Part shown: positions 32,196 to 40,620 of the stretch, piece after piece | Numbering within the stretch: position 1 is the stretch's first letter | How the letters are laid out: every line of letters starts with the position of its first letter | Assembly (NCBI GenBank): GCA_039182735.1 | Contig: JBCDCB010000005.1 | Coordinates: forward strand, 41,482-105,481 | Reading direction: 5' to 3' | Source of the DNA: JBCDCB01 sp039182735 | GTDB taxonomy: Bacteria; Planctomycetota; Phycisphaerae; Phycisphaerales; UBA1924 | DNA length: 64,000 nt | Position numbers and translations under genes: made by a program | Notes under the pieces: model-generated | The model's database searches: none | What the model saw: the letters and a program-made list of their open reading frames with translations, nothing else | What the model was told of the DNA's origin: nothing

Positions 32196-33230
32196 TCAGG
32201 CGCTCGCCGCGGCGAGCTGCGTGGGGATCGTCTCGATGATGTTCGAGACGACCTGATCGGTGTCGAGCCCCTCGGCTTCGCCCTCGAAGTTCAGCAGCAC
32301 ACGGTGACGCAGCGCGGGCAGCGCGATGGCCTTGATGTCGTCGATCGAGGCGGCGGCCCGGCCGCGCACCAGCGCCAGGCACTTCGCGCCAAGCACCAAC
32401 GCCTGCGCCGCGCGCGGCGAGGCACCGACGCGCACGAACCGGTTCACCATCGGCGTCGCGAACTCGCCCTGCGGGTGCGTCGCCAGCACGCAGCGCACCG
32501 CGAAGTCCTGCACATGCTCCGCGATCGCCACGCGCGCGACCAGCCGCTGGTGACGCACGATGCCCTCGGCGTCGAGCACCGACTCGATCTCGGGCGACGT
32601 GCCGCTCGTCGTGCGCTTGAGGATCTCCTGCATCTCGTCACGCGTCGAATATCCGAGGTTCAGCTTGAAGAAGAAGCGGTCGAGCTGCGCTTCGGGCAGC
32701 GGATACGTGCCCTCCTGCTCGATCGGGTTCTGCGTCGCCATCACGAAGAAGGGCCTCGGCAGGTCGCGCGTCTCGCCGGCGGACGTGACGCGCTTCTCCT
32801 GCATCGCTTCGAGCAGCGCCGCCTGCGTCTTGGGCGTGGCGCGGTTGATTTCGTCGGCCAGCAGGATCTGCGTGAAGACCGGGCCCGGCTGAAAGACGAA
32901 CCGCTTGCCCTGCCCCGTGTCATCCACGATCGACGTGCCCGTGATGTCCGCCGGCATGAGGTCGGGCGTGAACTGGATGCGGTTGAACTCCAGATGCAAC
33001 GCCTGTGAGAGCGAGCGGATCAGCAGCGTCTTGCCGAGCCCAGGCACGCCCTCGAGCAACGCGTGCCCGCCCGTGAAGAGGCACAGCAGTACGCCGTCGA
33101 TGATGTCGCTGTGCCCGACCACCGCGCGACCGATCTGCTCACGCACCGCGGCGAAGTCGGTGCGGAACTGCTCGGCTGCGGCCTTGACCTCGTCGGGCGT
33201 CTGCGGATCACTCATCGGTGGCGGCTCCAT
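32196..33230 (-). CDS. MoxR-family AAA+ ATPase
   Basis: The 344-residue protein has Walker A GVPGLGKT at 61-68, Walker B ILLADEINRA at about 122-131, and the MoxR signatures FTPDLMPADITGT and ATQNPIEQEGTYPLPEAQLDRF. These ATPases act as chaperones that mature or assemble VWA-domain partners. The BatA-like VWA protein is 2.6 kb away in the same direction, with a phosphatase and a beta-barrel gene between. The usual DUF58 partner is absent. ATG at 33230 (MEPPP) or 33215 (MSDPQ) may be the start. Confidence 0.94.
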   Translation of the reverse strand: MEPPPMSDPQTPDEVKAAAEQFRTDFAAVREQIGRAVVGHSDIIDGVLLCLFTGGHALLEGVPGLGKTLLIRSLSQALHLEFNRIQFTPDLMPADITGTSIVDDTGQGKRFVFQPGPVFTQILLADEINRATPKTQAALLEAMQEKRVTSAGETRDLPRPFFVMATQNPIEQEGTYPLPEAQLDRFFFKLNLGYSTRDEMQEILKRTTSGTSPEIESVLDAEGIVRHQRLVARVAIAEHVQDFAVRCVLATHPQGEFATPMVNRFVRVGASPRAAQALVLGAKCLALVRGRAAASIDDIKAIALPALRHRVLLNFEGEAEGLDTDQVVSNIIETIPTQLAAASA

Positions 33231-33248
33231 GATCGACGTGCGAGGTCG

Positions 33249-33254
33249 ATCATA
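33249..33254 (-). promoter_or_regulatory. -10 box TATGAT for the moxR gene
   Basis: TATGAT on the minus strand is 18 bases before the ATG at 33230, giving a leader of about 12 bases with no ribosome-binding site. Confidence 0.5.
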
Positions 33255-33287
33255 GAAGCAACCGGCTCGCCAGCGCCGCCTTGCGGG

Positions 33288-34745
33288 TTAGTCGCCAACG
33301 GAAACCGGGATTCCCGCGAGCGCCACCATCGCGTCGTGCAGGTCGGTCAGGTGCCCCATCGCCGGCACGCGCGACGCCCCGACGCCCACCGACGTGCAGA
33401 TGACGTGGTCGCTCGTGTGGTTGGGCGAGGCCCACGCCACGCCGAAGTGGTTCGTGAGCAGCGCACCGAGAATCGACGTGGGCTTGTCCGCCGAGGCGTA
33501 GGGGTGCACCGGCTCGCCGCGGAGCATGCGTTTGAGGAAGTCGATCTCGTTGTTGCGGAGTTCCACGCCCGTCGCCGCGTTGACGAGATCGGTCAGCACG
33601 TGCGCATCGCGCCGCGACTCCGGGATCTCCGCGAAACGCTGGTTGATCCACGCGAAGGAGTGCTGCGCCTCGAGCACACGCTCGAACTGGCGGATGCCCT
33701 TCTCGGCGTAGCTCGAAATCCCCGGGTTCGCGTTGGCGTGATCCGTCGTCACGATGAGCAGTGTGTCGTCGCGGTCCTCCATGAATTCGGTCGCCGCACG
33801 CACCGCGTCGTCGAACTCGATCTGATCGTGGATGATCGCCGCCAGATCGTTCGCGTGCGCGGCATGGTCAACGCGTGCCGCTTCGATGATCGCGAGAAAT
33901 CCCTCGTCCCCGCCGCGCTTCTCGAGGTGCGCGAGCGCCGCGCTGGTCATCTCGGCGAGGGTCGGCGAGTCGTCGCCCCGATCGATCGCGTAGTCGAACA
34001 TGCCCGGCATAAAGCACCCGAGGATCGGGTTCCCGAGCGACTGCGCATAGGTGAGCGCTTGCTTGTTCGTCGCGAGGTTGACACTGGGGTGACGCTCGAG
34101 CAGCAGCGACGTGAAGTGCTCACCTCCGCCGCCCAGCGCGACGTCGAACCCGCGTTCGAGATACTGCTGCGCGATGGAGTCGTAGGTACGCCGGAACTCG
34201 CTGTTGGCGATGAAGCCGGCGGGCGTCGCGTCCTGCAGGTGCGTCGTCGTCACATGCCCCGTCGCCTTGCCGATCGCGCGGGCGCGCACAAAGAGCGGGT
34301 CGGGCATCGAGCCGTCGGGCAGCACGCTCAGCACGCCGTTGTTGCATCGCTTGCCGAGCGACCACGCGCTGACGGCGGCACCGGAATCGGTGACAAACCC
34401 GTTCGCCGACGTAGTGTCGAAAATCGATCGCTGCGAATCGTCGCGGCGGATCAGTTCCGCCCACGCACCGGACGTGCCGTCGCGCAGATTGCGAAACAGC
34501 TCGGCGAGCTGCAGCGTGCCGACGCTCATCCCGTCGCTCACCATCAGGATGATGTTCTTCGGCTTGCCCCGCGTGTGCGAGGCGCTGGGCACGCCGGGTC
34601 TGGTCGGCGTCGCGCGCGGCGCGTCGATCTTCGGCGGTTGGCCCGCGCCGGCGAGGCCCACGCCCCCGGCGACCACACCCAGCCCCATCAGCCCGAAGAA
34701 GCTCCGCCGGTCGAGGCGGTCGGTCGGTGTCTGCTGATCGCTCAT
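33288..34745 (-). CDS. Tat-exported alkaline phosphatase (PhoA type)
   Basis: Periplasmic phosphomonoesterase. The 485-residue protein has a twin-arginine signal (DRRSFFGLMGLGVVAGG, about 12-28), then NIILMVSDGMSVGT with metal-ligand Asp71. The nucleophile is Ser121 in FVTDSGAAVSA. ARVDHAAHANDL, VTTDHANAN and PNHTSDHV carry the remaining zinc and magnesium ligands. Tat export fits a metalloenzyme folded in the cytoplasm. ATG at 34745 is preferred because GGGAG lies 9 bases upstream and it begins the Tat signal; a GTG at 34769 is the alternative. No phosphate-regulon genes are near. Confidence 0.94.
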   Translation of the reverse strand: MSDQQTPTDRLDRRSFFGLMGLGVVAGGVGLAGAGQPPKIDAPRATPTRPGVPSASHTRGKPKNIILMVSDGMSVGTLQLAELFRNLRDGTSGAWAELIRRDDSQRSIFDTTSANGFVTDSGAAVSAWSLGKRCNNGVLSVLPDGSMPDPLFVRARAIGKATGHVTTTHLQDATPAGFIANSEFRRTYDSIAQQYLERGFDVALGGGGEHFTSLLLERHPSVNLATNKQALTYAQSLGNPILGCFMPGMFDYAIDRGDDSPTLAEMTSAALAHLEKRGGDEGFLAIIEAARVDHAAHANDLAAIIHDQIEFDDAVRAATEFMEDRDDTLLIVTTDHANANPGISSYAEKGIRQFERVLEAQHSFAWINQRFAEIPESRRDAHVLTDLVNAATGVELRNNEIDFLKRMLRGEPVHPYASADKPTSILGALLTNHFGVAWASPNHTSDHVICTSVGVGASRVPAMGHLTDLHDAMVALAGIPVSVGD

Positions 34746-34772
34746 CGCTGCGCACTCCCACGAGGTCACCTG

Positions 34773-34778
34773 ATCGTA
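34773..34778 (-). promoter_or_regulatory. -10 box TACGAT for the alkaline phosphatase gene
   Basis: On the minus strand TACGAT would begin a leader of about 21 bases that includes GGGAG, leading to the ATG at 34745. Confidence 0.45.
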
Positions 34779-34833
34779 TCGAGGCTCAACCGGTCGAAAC
34801 CGCCGCGCGGGATGTCAACGTTGTGCGAAGACT

Positions 34834-35850
34834 TCAGAAGGTCCAGCGCAACGCGAGCGAGATGAACCCCGCGGGATCGGTCTCCGGCTCGGAGAAGTCT
34901 CGCCCCGAGCCCGTCTTGATGTCGAACTCCTGGTACACGATCGCGCCGCCGGAGAGTTCGAGTTCCAGCCCGCCCGCGGGCGACCAGATGACGCCGGCCT
35001 CGATGGGGATGCGGACGTCATCGACCACGCCGTCGGGCAGCGGGCCGTCCTCGTCGAGCCGGTAGTTGCGGAACTCCGCACCGCCCTGAAAGAAGAAGGC
35101 CCAGTCGTCGTTGGGATCAACGCGGACGCGCAACCCCGGCCCGCGCGACTCGACGAGCACCTGGTCGTTGACCTGCCAGCGCACGCCGACGATGGGGATG
35201 ACGCGCGCGTCGTCTTCGAGCCTGCTCGACGCGGCGACGCCGAACGAGAGCGTGAGGTTGTCGCTGAAGCGGTAGCCGACGCTCCCGAACCCACCGCCGG
35301 TGACGGCTTCGCCGAGGTCCGCGCCGGGTTCCCACCCGAGCCCGACGAACCCGCCGCCGATGAGGCTCCAGTTATCGTCGAACTGGTAGATGCCCGTCAC
35401 GCGGAGGTCGAGGTTGTAGAGGTCGTCCCACGGGTCGTCGGTCCCCGGGAGGATGCCCGTCGCGCCGTCGAAGTCCCAGAACGATGCCTCGCCAGAGAAG
35501 TCCGTCACGAGCCGGAACTTCTCGCCGATGGGTGCGGCGATTGTCACACCCGCGCGCGTTCGCGCGATGCTCACGCTCCCCTGCGCATCATCGAGGTCGG
35601 CGTCGAACGTATAGCGACCGAAGCCGCGCACCGTGACGCTCACGCCCCGCCCCGGACCCTCGGCCGCATCGCGTACATTTGCGAAGGGCAGCCGCGCCTC
35701 TTCCTCTCGCAGCGCCGGAGCGGGCTCCGTCGGCTCCACAGGCTGGCGGAACGAGAGATCCGCGAAGTCGTCGCTGCTGAACGTGCGGGCGTCGGCGTGC
35801 GCGCTCAATCCGAGCGAAGTGCTTGCCACGATGAGGGCGAGTCGTTGCAT
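34834..35850 (-). CDS. Predicted outer-membrane beta-barrel protein
   Basis: The 338-residue protein has a signal peptide (about 1-21) and ends in WTF, the aromatic C-terminal residue of outer-membrane barrels. The body alternates hydrophobic and polar residues in strand-length pieces (SVTVRGFGRYTFDADL, LDLRVTGIYQFDD, LTLSFGVAASSRLED, FISLALRWTF), with Gly-rich turns. This supports a barrel of roughly 12-14 strands and hence a diderm envelope. Residues 30-60 are an acidic/Pro-rich linker. Similar barrels are grouped as DUF6268; function unknown. It has its own -10 box and follows the BatA-like gene. Confidence 0.85.
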   Translation of the reverse strand: MQRLALIVASTSLGLSAHADARTFSSDDFADLSFRQPVEPTEPAPALREEEARLPFANVRDAAEGPGRGVSVTVRGFGRYTFDADLDDAQGSVSIARTRAGVTIAAPIGEKFRLVTDFSGEASFWDFDGATGILPGTDDPWDDLYNLDLRVTGIYQFDDNWSLIGGGFVGLGWEPGADLGEAVTGGGFGSVGYRFSDNLTLSFGVAASSRLEDDARVIPIVGVRWQVNDQVLVESRGPGLRVRVDPNDDWAFFFQGGAEFRNYRLDEDGPLPDGVVDDVRIPIEAGVIWSPAGGLELELSGGAIVYQEFDIKTGSGRDFSEPETDPAGFISLALRWTF

Positions 35851-35859
35851 ACGCCCATG

Positions 35860-35865
35860 ATCGTA
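35860..35865 (-). promoter_or_regulatory. -10 box TACGAT for the beta-barrel gene
   Basis: On the minus strand TACGAT ends 9 bases before the ATG at 35850. Confidence 0.5.
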
Positions 35866-35887
35866 CCGGACGGGCGATCGGATTCGG

Positions 35888-37930
35888 TCACACCTTCATC
35901 TTGCGTGCATAGAGCAACCATTCCATGCACAGCAGTCCCGCCGCCCCGAGCACGAACCAGTGCCAAATTTCCCGTGGGATCGATGCGCCGCCCGCGCCCG
36001 ACGCGCTCGCGCCGCCGGCCAGATCGATCGAATCCGCGGTGCGCAGCAGCGATTCGTCCCGGCTCAGCACGCTCACCGGCAAGCGCAGCGGTCCGTCGGG
36101 CGGCGCCGCCTCGTCAATCACCCCGCGCACCTCGTACAGCCCCGCGCGCGCCAGCGGGCCGAATGAGCGCGCTCCAAACGATGCGCCCACGCGCAGCCGC
36201 ACCTCGGTCGGCCCGGTCGCGACGATCTCCTCCGCGCCCGGCGCGAGCCGCAGGCGGACCGGTTCGTTCGTGCTCGGCGCGACGCCCGCGGTCTCTTCGC
36301 CGCGGAGCGTGAGCGCCTCTACCGCGTTTCGCCAGAAGACCGGGAAGCTCGCATCGCGCCACCAGTTGGAGTCTTCGAGTTCGAAGGCGATGTGCAGGCG
36401 TCCGACGCCGCGCCACTCGAGCAGCGTGATGAGGTCGCCGGTGCGTCCCGATGCGAGCGTGGTGGTGCGCACGCCCTCGCTGTTGTCCGGCGCGGGGTAC
36501 GTCCACGCCGTGCCGCGCGGCGTGACCGCGACGTTCCCGAGCGAGACGTAACGCATCACCGGGTGCGCGCGCAGCCAGAAGGCGAACGCGTTGCGTGCGC
36601 TCGTCGCAGTGACCGGGACGTCCTCACGCGACACGCCGGGGATCGGCACGCACGCGCCGATGCTGATCGTCGGGACGGTCGGCAGCACGCTCGGTTCCAC
36701 CCGATCGAAGATCACCAGGTCGCCCGGCAGCGGCTCCTGCGCCGCCTCCGCGCGCCGGTACGCGCTCGCCTCGATGATCTCGAGATCTTCCGGCTCGAGC
36801 GTGCGCAGCACCGCTTCGAGCAAATCGTCCACCACGCCGTCCGCGTTGTCCGGGCGCACGAGTGTGATCCGCGGGTTGCCCGGCGGGCGCAGCAGCACCC
36901 CCGCGACGTTGTCGCTCGCCAGCGCATCGGCGCGCCCGCTCTCGATCAGCAGCACACCGCCGTCGCTGTGCTCGAACGAGAAGGTGTACGCCGCCTCGCC
37001 CGCAACGTACTCAGCGGCCCCGTCTGGGCGCGTCGTCCGCTGCGCACCGGGTACTTCGATGACCGCTGCGTCGCGCGCCACGCCGTCGAGCGAGAGCGTG
37101 ACCGGCACCTCGATCGGACGCTCGTATGTCGAGACGAGCTGCGCGAAGACGCGAAGCACCGCGGGGTCCTGGAAGTCGCGCCTCGCCGCGGCACTGGCGA
37201 TGCCGACGTTCTCCGCGCGCGCGCCCGGCGCGCGACCGACGCGTTCAAAGAGCACGTTTGTGCTGCCCAAACCCGGCGCGGTGACGCCCGGCGTGCGCTC
37301 GAGATCGCCATCAGAAAGCACCACCACGCGTGCGCCCTCGTCGCCCGTCGCGTCCGCCGACCCGATGAACGCCCCGAGCACGCGCACGGCCTCGTCGAGA
37401 TCCCCCGCCTGATCCGTCGGCTCCAGCTCGCGCACCAGCGTGCGCACGCGCTGCACGTCGCCCGTGAAGTTCGAGATCACCTGTGCGCGCTGGGCGATCG
37501 CGATGAGCATCACCTCCGCCGAGCTCGGTACGCGCCGGAGCAGTTCGTCGGCGCGCTCCTTCGCTTCGTCGAGGCGGGAGTGCGTGATGTCACCGTCGAT
37601 GACGTCGCGCGCGTTCATGGACGCGGAGCGATCGATGATGAGCACGACGCGTCCGGAAAGCGCGTCGCCGTCGTCGAGCGCGGGGCGCGCGATCGCCCCG
37701 ACGAGCAGCGCGAGGATGAGCAGTTGCAGCAGCAGCAGCCACGACGGGCGGATCATGCGGAAGGGGGCGTTGACCTGCAGGTCCTGCGCCGCGCTGACCC
37801 AGAGCATTGTCGAGCTGATGCGCATCGGACGCCGACGCAGCTTGAGGAAGTAGAGCAGCACCAGCAGGGGGGCGGCGATGCTCCCCGCGATGATGCCGGC
37901 AACAGGATCGAGGAACGTGAACGCGAGCAC
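35888..37930 (-). CDS. BatA-like membrane protein with VWA domain
   Basis: The 680-residue protein starts LAFTFLDPVAGIIAGSIAAPLLVLLYFLKLRRRP, the BatA N-terminal motif, with two helices by residue 82. The von Willebrand A domain follows, with intact MIDAS Asp100-x-Ser102-x-Ser104 (IIDRSASMN). A long beta-rich periplasmic region and a last helix (about 657-675) ending YARKMKV complete it. Partners of MoxR ATPases have this layout; they are linked to envelope stress and surface assembly. The GTG start at 37930 follows a TAGGAT box exactly 6 bases upstream. Confidence 0.9.
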   Translation of the reverse strand: MLAFTFLDPVAGIIAGSIAAPLLVLLYFLKLRRRPMRISSTMLWVSAAQDLQVNAPFRMIRPSWLLLLQLLILALLVGAIARPALDDGDALSGRVVLIIDRSASMNARDVIDGDITHSRLDEAKERADELLRRVPSSAEVMLIAIAQRAQVISNFTGDVQRVRTLVRELEPTDQAGDLDEAVRVLGAFIGSADATGDEGARVVVLSDGDLERTPGVTAPGLGSTNVLFERVGRAPGARAENVGIASAAARRDFQDPAVLRVFAQLVSTYERPIEVPVTLSLDGVARDAAVIEVPGAQRTTRPDGAAEYVAGEAAYTFSFEHSDGGVLLIESGRADALASDNVAGVLLRPPGNPRITLVRPDNADGVVDDLLEAVLRTLEPEDLEIIEASAYRRAEAAQEPLPGDLVIFDRVEPSVLPTVPTISIGACVPIPGVSREDVPVTATSARNAFAFWLRAHPVMRYVSLGNVAVTPRGTAWTYPAPDNSEGVRTTTLASGRTGDLITLLEWRGVGRLHIAFELEDSNWWRDASFPVFWRNAVEALTLRGEETAGVAPSTNEPVRLRLAPGAEEIVATGPTEVRLRVGASFGARSFGPLARAGLYEVRGVIDEAAPPDGPLRLPVSVLSRDESLLRTADSIDLAGGASASGAGGASIPREIWHWFVLGAAGLLCMEWLLYARKMKV

Positions 37931-37936
37931 GGGTCG

Positions 37937-37942
37937 ATCCTA
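37937..37942 (-). promoter_or_regulatory. -10 box TAGGAT for the BatA-like gene; includes the coaB stop codon
   Basis: On the minus strand TAGGAT is followed by CGACCC and the GTG start. Its first three bases are the TAG stop of the upstream coaB gene, a very tight packing of two same-strand genes. Confidence 0.55.
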
Positions 37943-38605
37943 CGCGCGGGCTTCGCGCGCGCGTTCGATGCGATCGAGCAGCCAGTCGGCGAAGCCTTCT
38001 TTCGCGACCTTGCCGCCGGTCGCGTCTTCGATCACCCCGTACAGGCGCGCGTCCACGTCGGGCGCGTCCATGGTCTCGAGCGCGTTGGCGACGATCAGGT
38101 CCAGGCCTTTGCGCTCGAGCTTCGAGCGTGCCGACGATTCCAGGCGTTCGATCGGTTCGAGCGCAAAGCCGACGAGCAGCTGGTTCGACTGGCGACGTGC
38201 CGCGCAGCCCGTGAGCAGATCGGGCGTGGATTCGAGCCGCAGGACCATCTCCCCCGGTTCGCGCCGGAGCTTGGTCTTTGATGGGTCCTGATTCTGATCG
38301 GACTTTGGACGGTAATCGGCGACGGCGGCGGCCATCACGAGCACGTCGCAACCCTCGAAGTGCTCGCCCAGCGCTCGCTCGAGGTCGGCGGTGGTCTGGA
38401 ACCGCACAAGGTTGACCTGCGAATGTTCGGGGACTCGGTCCGTCGGGCCGAGCAGGAGCGTCGTGCGCCAACCGCGCTCGGCCGAGCGGTCCGCCAACGC
38501 GGTCCCGAGGCGTCCCGACGAGCGATTAGCGAGGTAACGAACCGCGTCGATGGGTTCGTGCGTCGGGCCCGCGGTGATCAGGATGTGCGGCGAATCGTTC
38601 GGCAT
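37940..38605 (-). CDS. coaB: Phosphopantothenate--cysteine ligase (CoaB domain alone)
   Basis: Second half of the usual CoaBC enzyme: joins 4-phosphopantothenate and cysteine in coenzyme A synthesis. The 221-residue protein starts HILITAGPTHEPIDAVRYLANRSSGRLG, the CoaB nucleotide site, with VLVMAAAVADYRPK and LVGFALEPIE following. The flavin-dependent decarboxylase domain (CoaC) that precedes it in CoaBC is missing, and there is no room for it: promoter and the divergent pilB gene lie upstream. CoaC must be encoded elsewhere. A TATGCT box 41 bases upstream suggests a leader of about 36 bases. Confidence 0.92.
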   Translation of the reverse strand: MPNDSPHILITAGPTHEPIDAVRYLANRSSGRLGTALADRSAERGWRTTLLLGPTDRVPEHSQVNLVRFQTTADLERALGEHFEGCDVLVMAAAVADYRPKSDQNQDPSKTKLRREPGEMVLRLESTPDLLTGCAARRQSNQLLVGFALEPIERLESSARSKLERKGLDLIVANALETMDAPDVDARLYGVIEDATGGKVAKEGFADWLLDRIERAREARA

Positions 38606-38646
38606 CTGTGCGGTCGCGCGCCCCGTTGCCCGCAGCGCACGGCGCG

Positions 38647-38654
38647 AGCATAAT
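38647..38654. promoter_or_regulatory. Overlapping divergent -10 boxes (TATGCT minus, CATAAT plus)
   Basis: AGCATAAT reads as TATGCT for coaB on the minus strand (38647-38652) and CATAAT for the secretion locus on the plus strand (38649-38654). The plus-strand transcript would have a leader of about 120 bases before the first pilB. Only one direction could be used at a time. Confidence 0.4.
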
Positions 38655-38779
38655 CGCACCGGGGCGTCGGTGGGGTCGCGAGAGCGCCGTGGCGTCGGCC
38701 GAGTGTGGAGCGTGTCCCGACGCGCGCCGGGCGTACTCGCTCGTGTCGGTCCTCGCGTGCAGCAGCGTGTGGAGTCGCG

Positions 38780-40555
38780 ATGGCGAAGGTGAAAAAGAAG
38801 CTCGGGCAGATCCTCGTCCAGATGGGCGTCATCAACGACGACCAGCTGATGACCGCCCTGGGCATGCAGAAGGGCGCGGGCAAGCGCATCGGCGAGGTGC
38901 TCATCGACGCCGGCATGGCGAAGGAAGAGCAGGTCGCCCAGGCGCTCGCCAAGCAGTTCCAGCTCGAGTACATCGATCCCGGCGCCGACGGCTTCGCCGA
39001 CACCATCGACACGTCGCTCGTCCCCGAAGACCTCCAGCGCAAGCACCTGCTCATCCCCATCGAGAAGCGCGGCAACCGCATCAAGGTCGTCGTGCATGAC
39101 CCCAAAAACTTGCAGCTCTTCGACGAGCTCCGCTTCCGGTTGAACGCAGACTTTGATCTCGCGGTCGGGGCGCGCGGCAAGATCAAGATGTTCCTCGACG
39201 GGCAGGGCGGCGGGGGCACCGGCGGCGGGATGATGGCCCCGCAGGAATCCATCATCAGCGCCTCCATCGACAAGAGCCTCGACAAGTCGGTGGACCGGTC
39301 GGTCGATACGTCGATCGACCAGGCCGCCGAGAGCGCGCCGATCATCAAACTCTGCTCGCGCATCATCGTCGAAGCGGTCAAGATGGGCACGAGCGACATC
39401 CACATCGAGCCGATGGGCGATCGCGTGCGCCTGCGCTACCGCATCGACGGCGTGTGCATGGAGCGCGACAACCTCCCGAAGCGCATGCAGAACGCCGTGC
39501 TCACGCGCTTCAAGCTCATGGCCTCCATGAACATCTCCGAGAAGCGCATCCCGCAGGACGGGCGCATCAAGATGCCCGTCACCAACGACGACGGCGAGAC
39601 GCAGGTCATCGACTTCCGCGTCTCCGCGTGCCCCGCGTACCACGGGGAGTCGATCGTGCTGCGTATTCTGCGACCCGATTCCGTGCGGATCGGTCTGGAA
39701 AACCTGGGGTTCGAGGCCGATCACCTCGAGATCTTCCACAAGGTGATCCGGCGCCCGAACGGCATCTTCCTCGTGACGGGGCCGACGGGTTCGGGCAAGA
39801 CGACGACGCTCTACTCCGCGCTCGACATCCTCAACCGCCCCGACAAGAAGATCATCACCGCGGAAGACCCGATCGAGTACGCGTTCAGCGGGATCAACCA
39901 GTGCCAGGTGCGCGAGTCGATCGGGCTGACGTTCTCGAGCGTGCTTCGCGCGATGCTGCGTCAGGCGCCGAACATCATCCTCGTCGGTGAGATCCGCGAT
40001 AAGGAGGTCGCCGAGGTCGCGATCCAGGCGGCGCTGACGGGTCACCTCGTCTTCAGCACGCTGCACACGAACGACGCGCCGTCGGCGATCACCCGACTCA
40101 TCGATATGGGCGTCAAGCCCTTCCTCGTCGCGTCGTCGATCCAGGCGGTCATGGCGCAGCGCCTGATCCGAAAGCTGTGCGATCATTGCCGCGAGCCAGA
40201 CGAGAAGCCGGACCCGAAGTACCTGCGTCTCGTCGGCATCACGCCGGAAGACCGCGAACGCAACACGATCTACAAGCCGGTCGGGTGCGAGCGTTGCAAC
40301 GGCACGGGCTACAAGGGCCGGCGCGCGATCTTCGAGTTCATGACCATGAACGCCACGATCCGCGACCTCGCGTTCAAGCAGTCCTCGGTCGCGGAGATCC
40401 GCGCCGCCGCCCGGGCCAACGGCATGCGCACGCTCGTCAGCGACGGACGCATGAAGATCCTCCGTGGCGTGACCGCGCCCTCCGAGATCGCGCGCATGGC
40501 CCAGACCGAGGGCGTGTACATCGAAGATGAAGACGAGGCGCTCGTCAGCGCCTGA
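38780..40555 (+). CDS. PilB/GspE-type assembly ATPase, first copy
   Basis: Hexameric ATPase that drives pilus or pseudopilus extension. The 591-residue protein has an N-terminal MshEN (T2SSE_N) domain (about 5-140), a linker with a repeat rich in Ser-x-Asp-x-Ser (about 158-188), then the ATPase: DIHIEP in the N2 domain, Walker A GPTGSGKTT at 334-342, Asp box TAEDPIEY, Walker B ILVGEIRD, His box ALTGHLVFSTLHTND. The zinc site is Cys467, Cys470, Cys503 and Cys506. GGAG sits 6 bases before the ATG. First gene of the locus, it is followed by pilT after 65 bases. Confidence 0.94.
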   Translation: MAKVKKKLGQILVQMGVINDDQLMTALGMQKGAGKRIGEVLIDAGMAKEEQVAQALAKQFQLEYIDPGADGFADTIDTSLVPEDLQRKHLLIPIEKRGNRIKVVVHDPKNLQLFDELRFRLNADFDLAVGARGKIKMFLDGQGGGGTGGGMMAPQESIISASIDKSLDKSVDRSVDTSIDQAAESAPIIKLCSRIIVEAVKMGTSDIHIEPMGDRVRLRYRIDGVCMERDNLPKRMQNAVLTRFKLMASMNISEKRIPQDGRIKMPVTNDDGETQVIDFRVSACPAYHGESIVLRILRPDSVRIGLENLGFEADHLEIFHKVIRRPNGIFLVTGPTGSGKTTTLYSALDILNRPDKKIITAEDPIEYAFSGINQCQVRESIGLTFSSVLRAMLRQAPNIILVGEIRDKEVAEVAIQAALTGHLVFSTLHTNDAPSAITRLIDMGVKPFLVASSIQAVMAQRLIRKLCDHCREPDEKPDPKYLRLVGITPEDRERNTIYKPVGCERCNGTGYKGRRAIFEFMTMNATIRDLAFKQSSVAEIRAAARANGMRTLVSDGRMKILRGVTAPSEIARMAQTEGVYIEDEDEALVSA

Positions 40556-40620
40556 TCGCACGACGCAAGCAGATGTGAACCGCCCGCGCCCACGCGGGCG
40601 ACAGCCGGGAGCGAGACCCC

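Noticed and set aside
37940..40561. 873-codon frame extending coaB through the first pilB
   Set aside because: Only the last 221 codons encode CoaB; the rest is antisense to PilB, and a TATGCT promoter and ATG define the real start at 38605.
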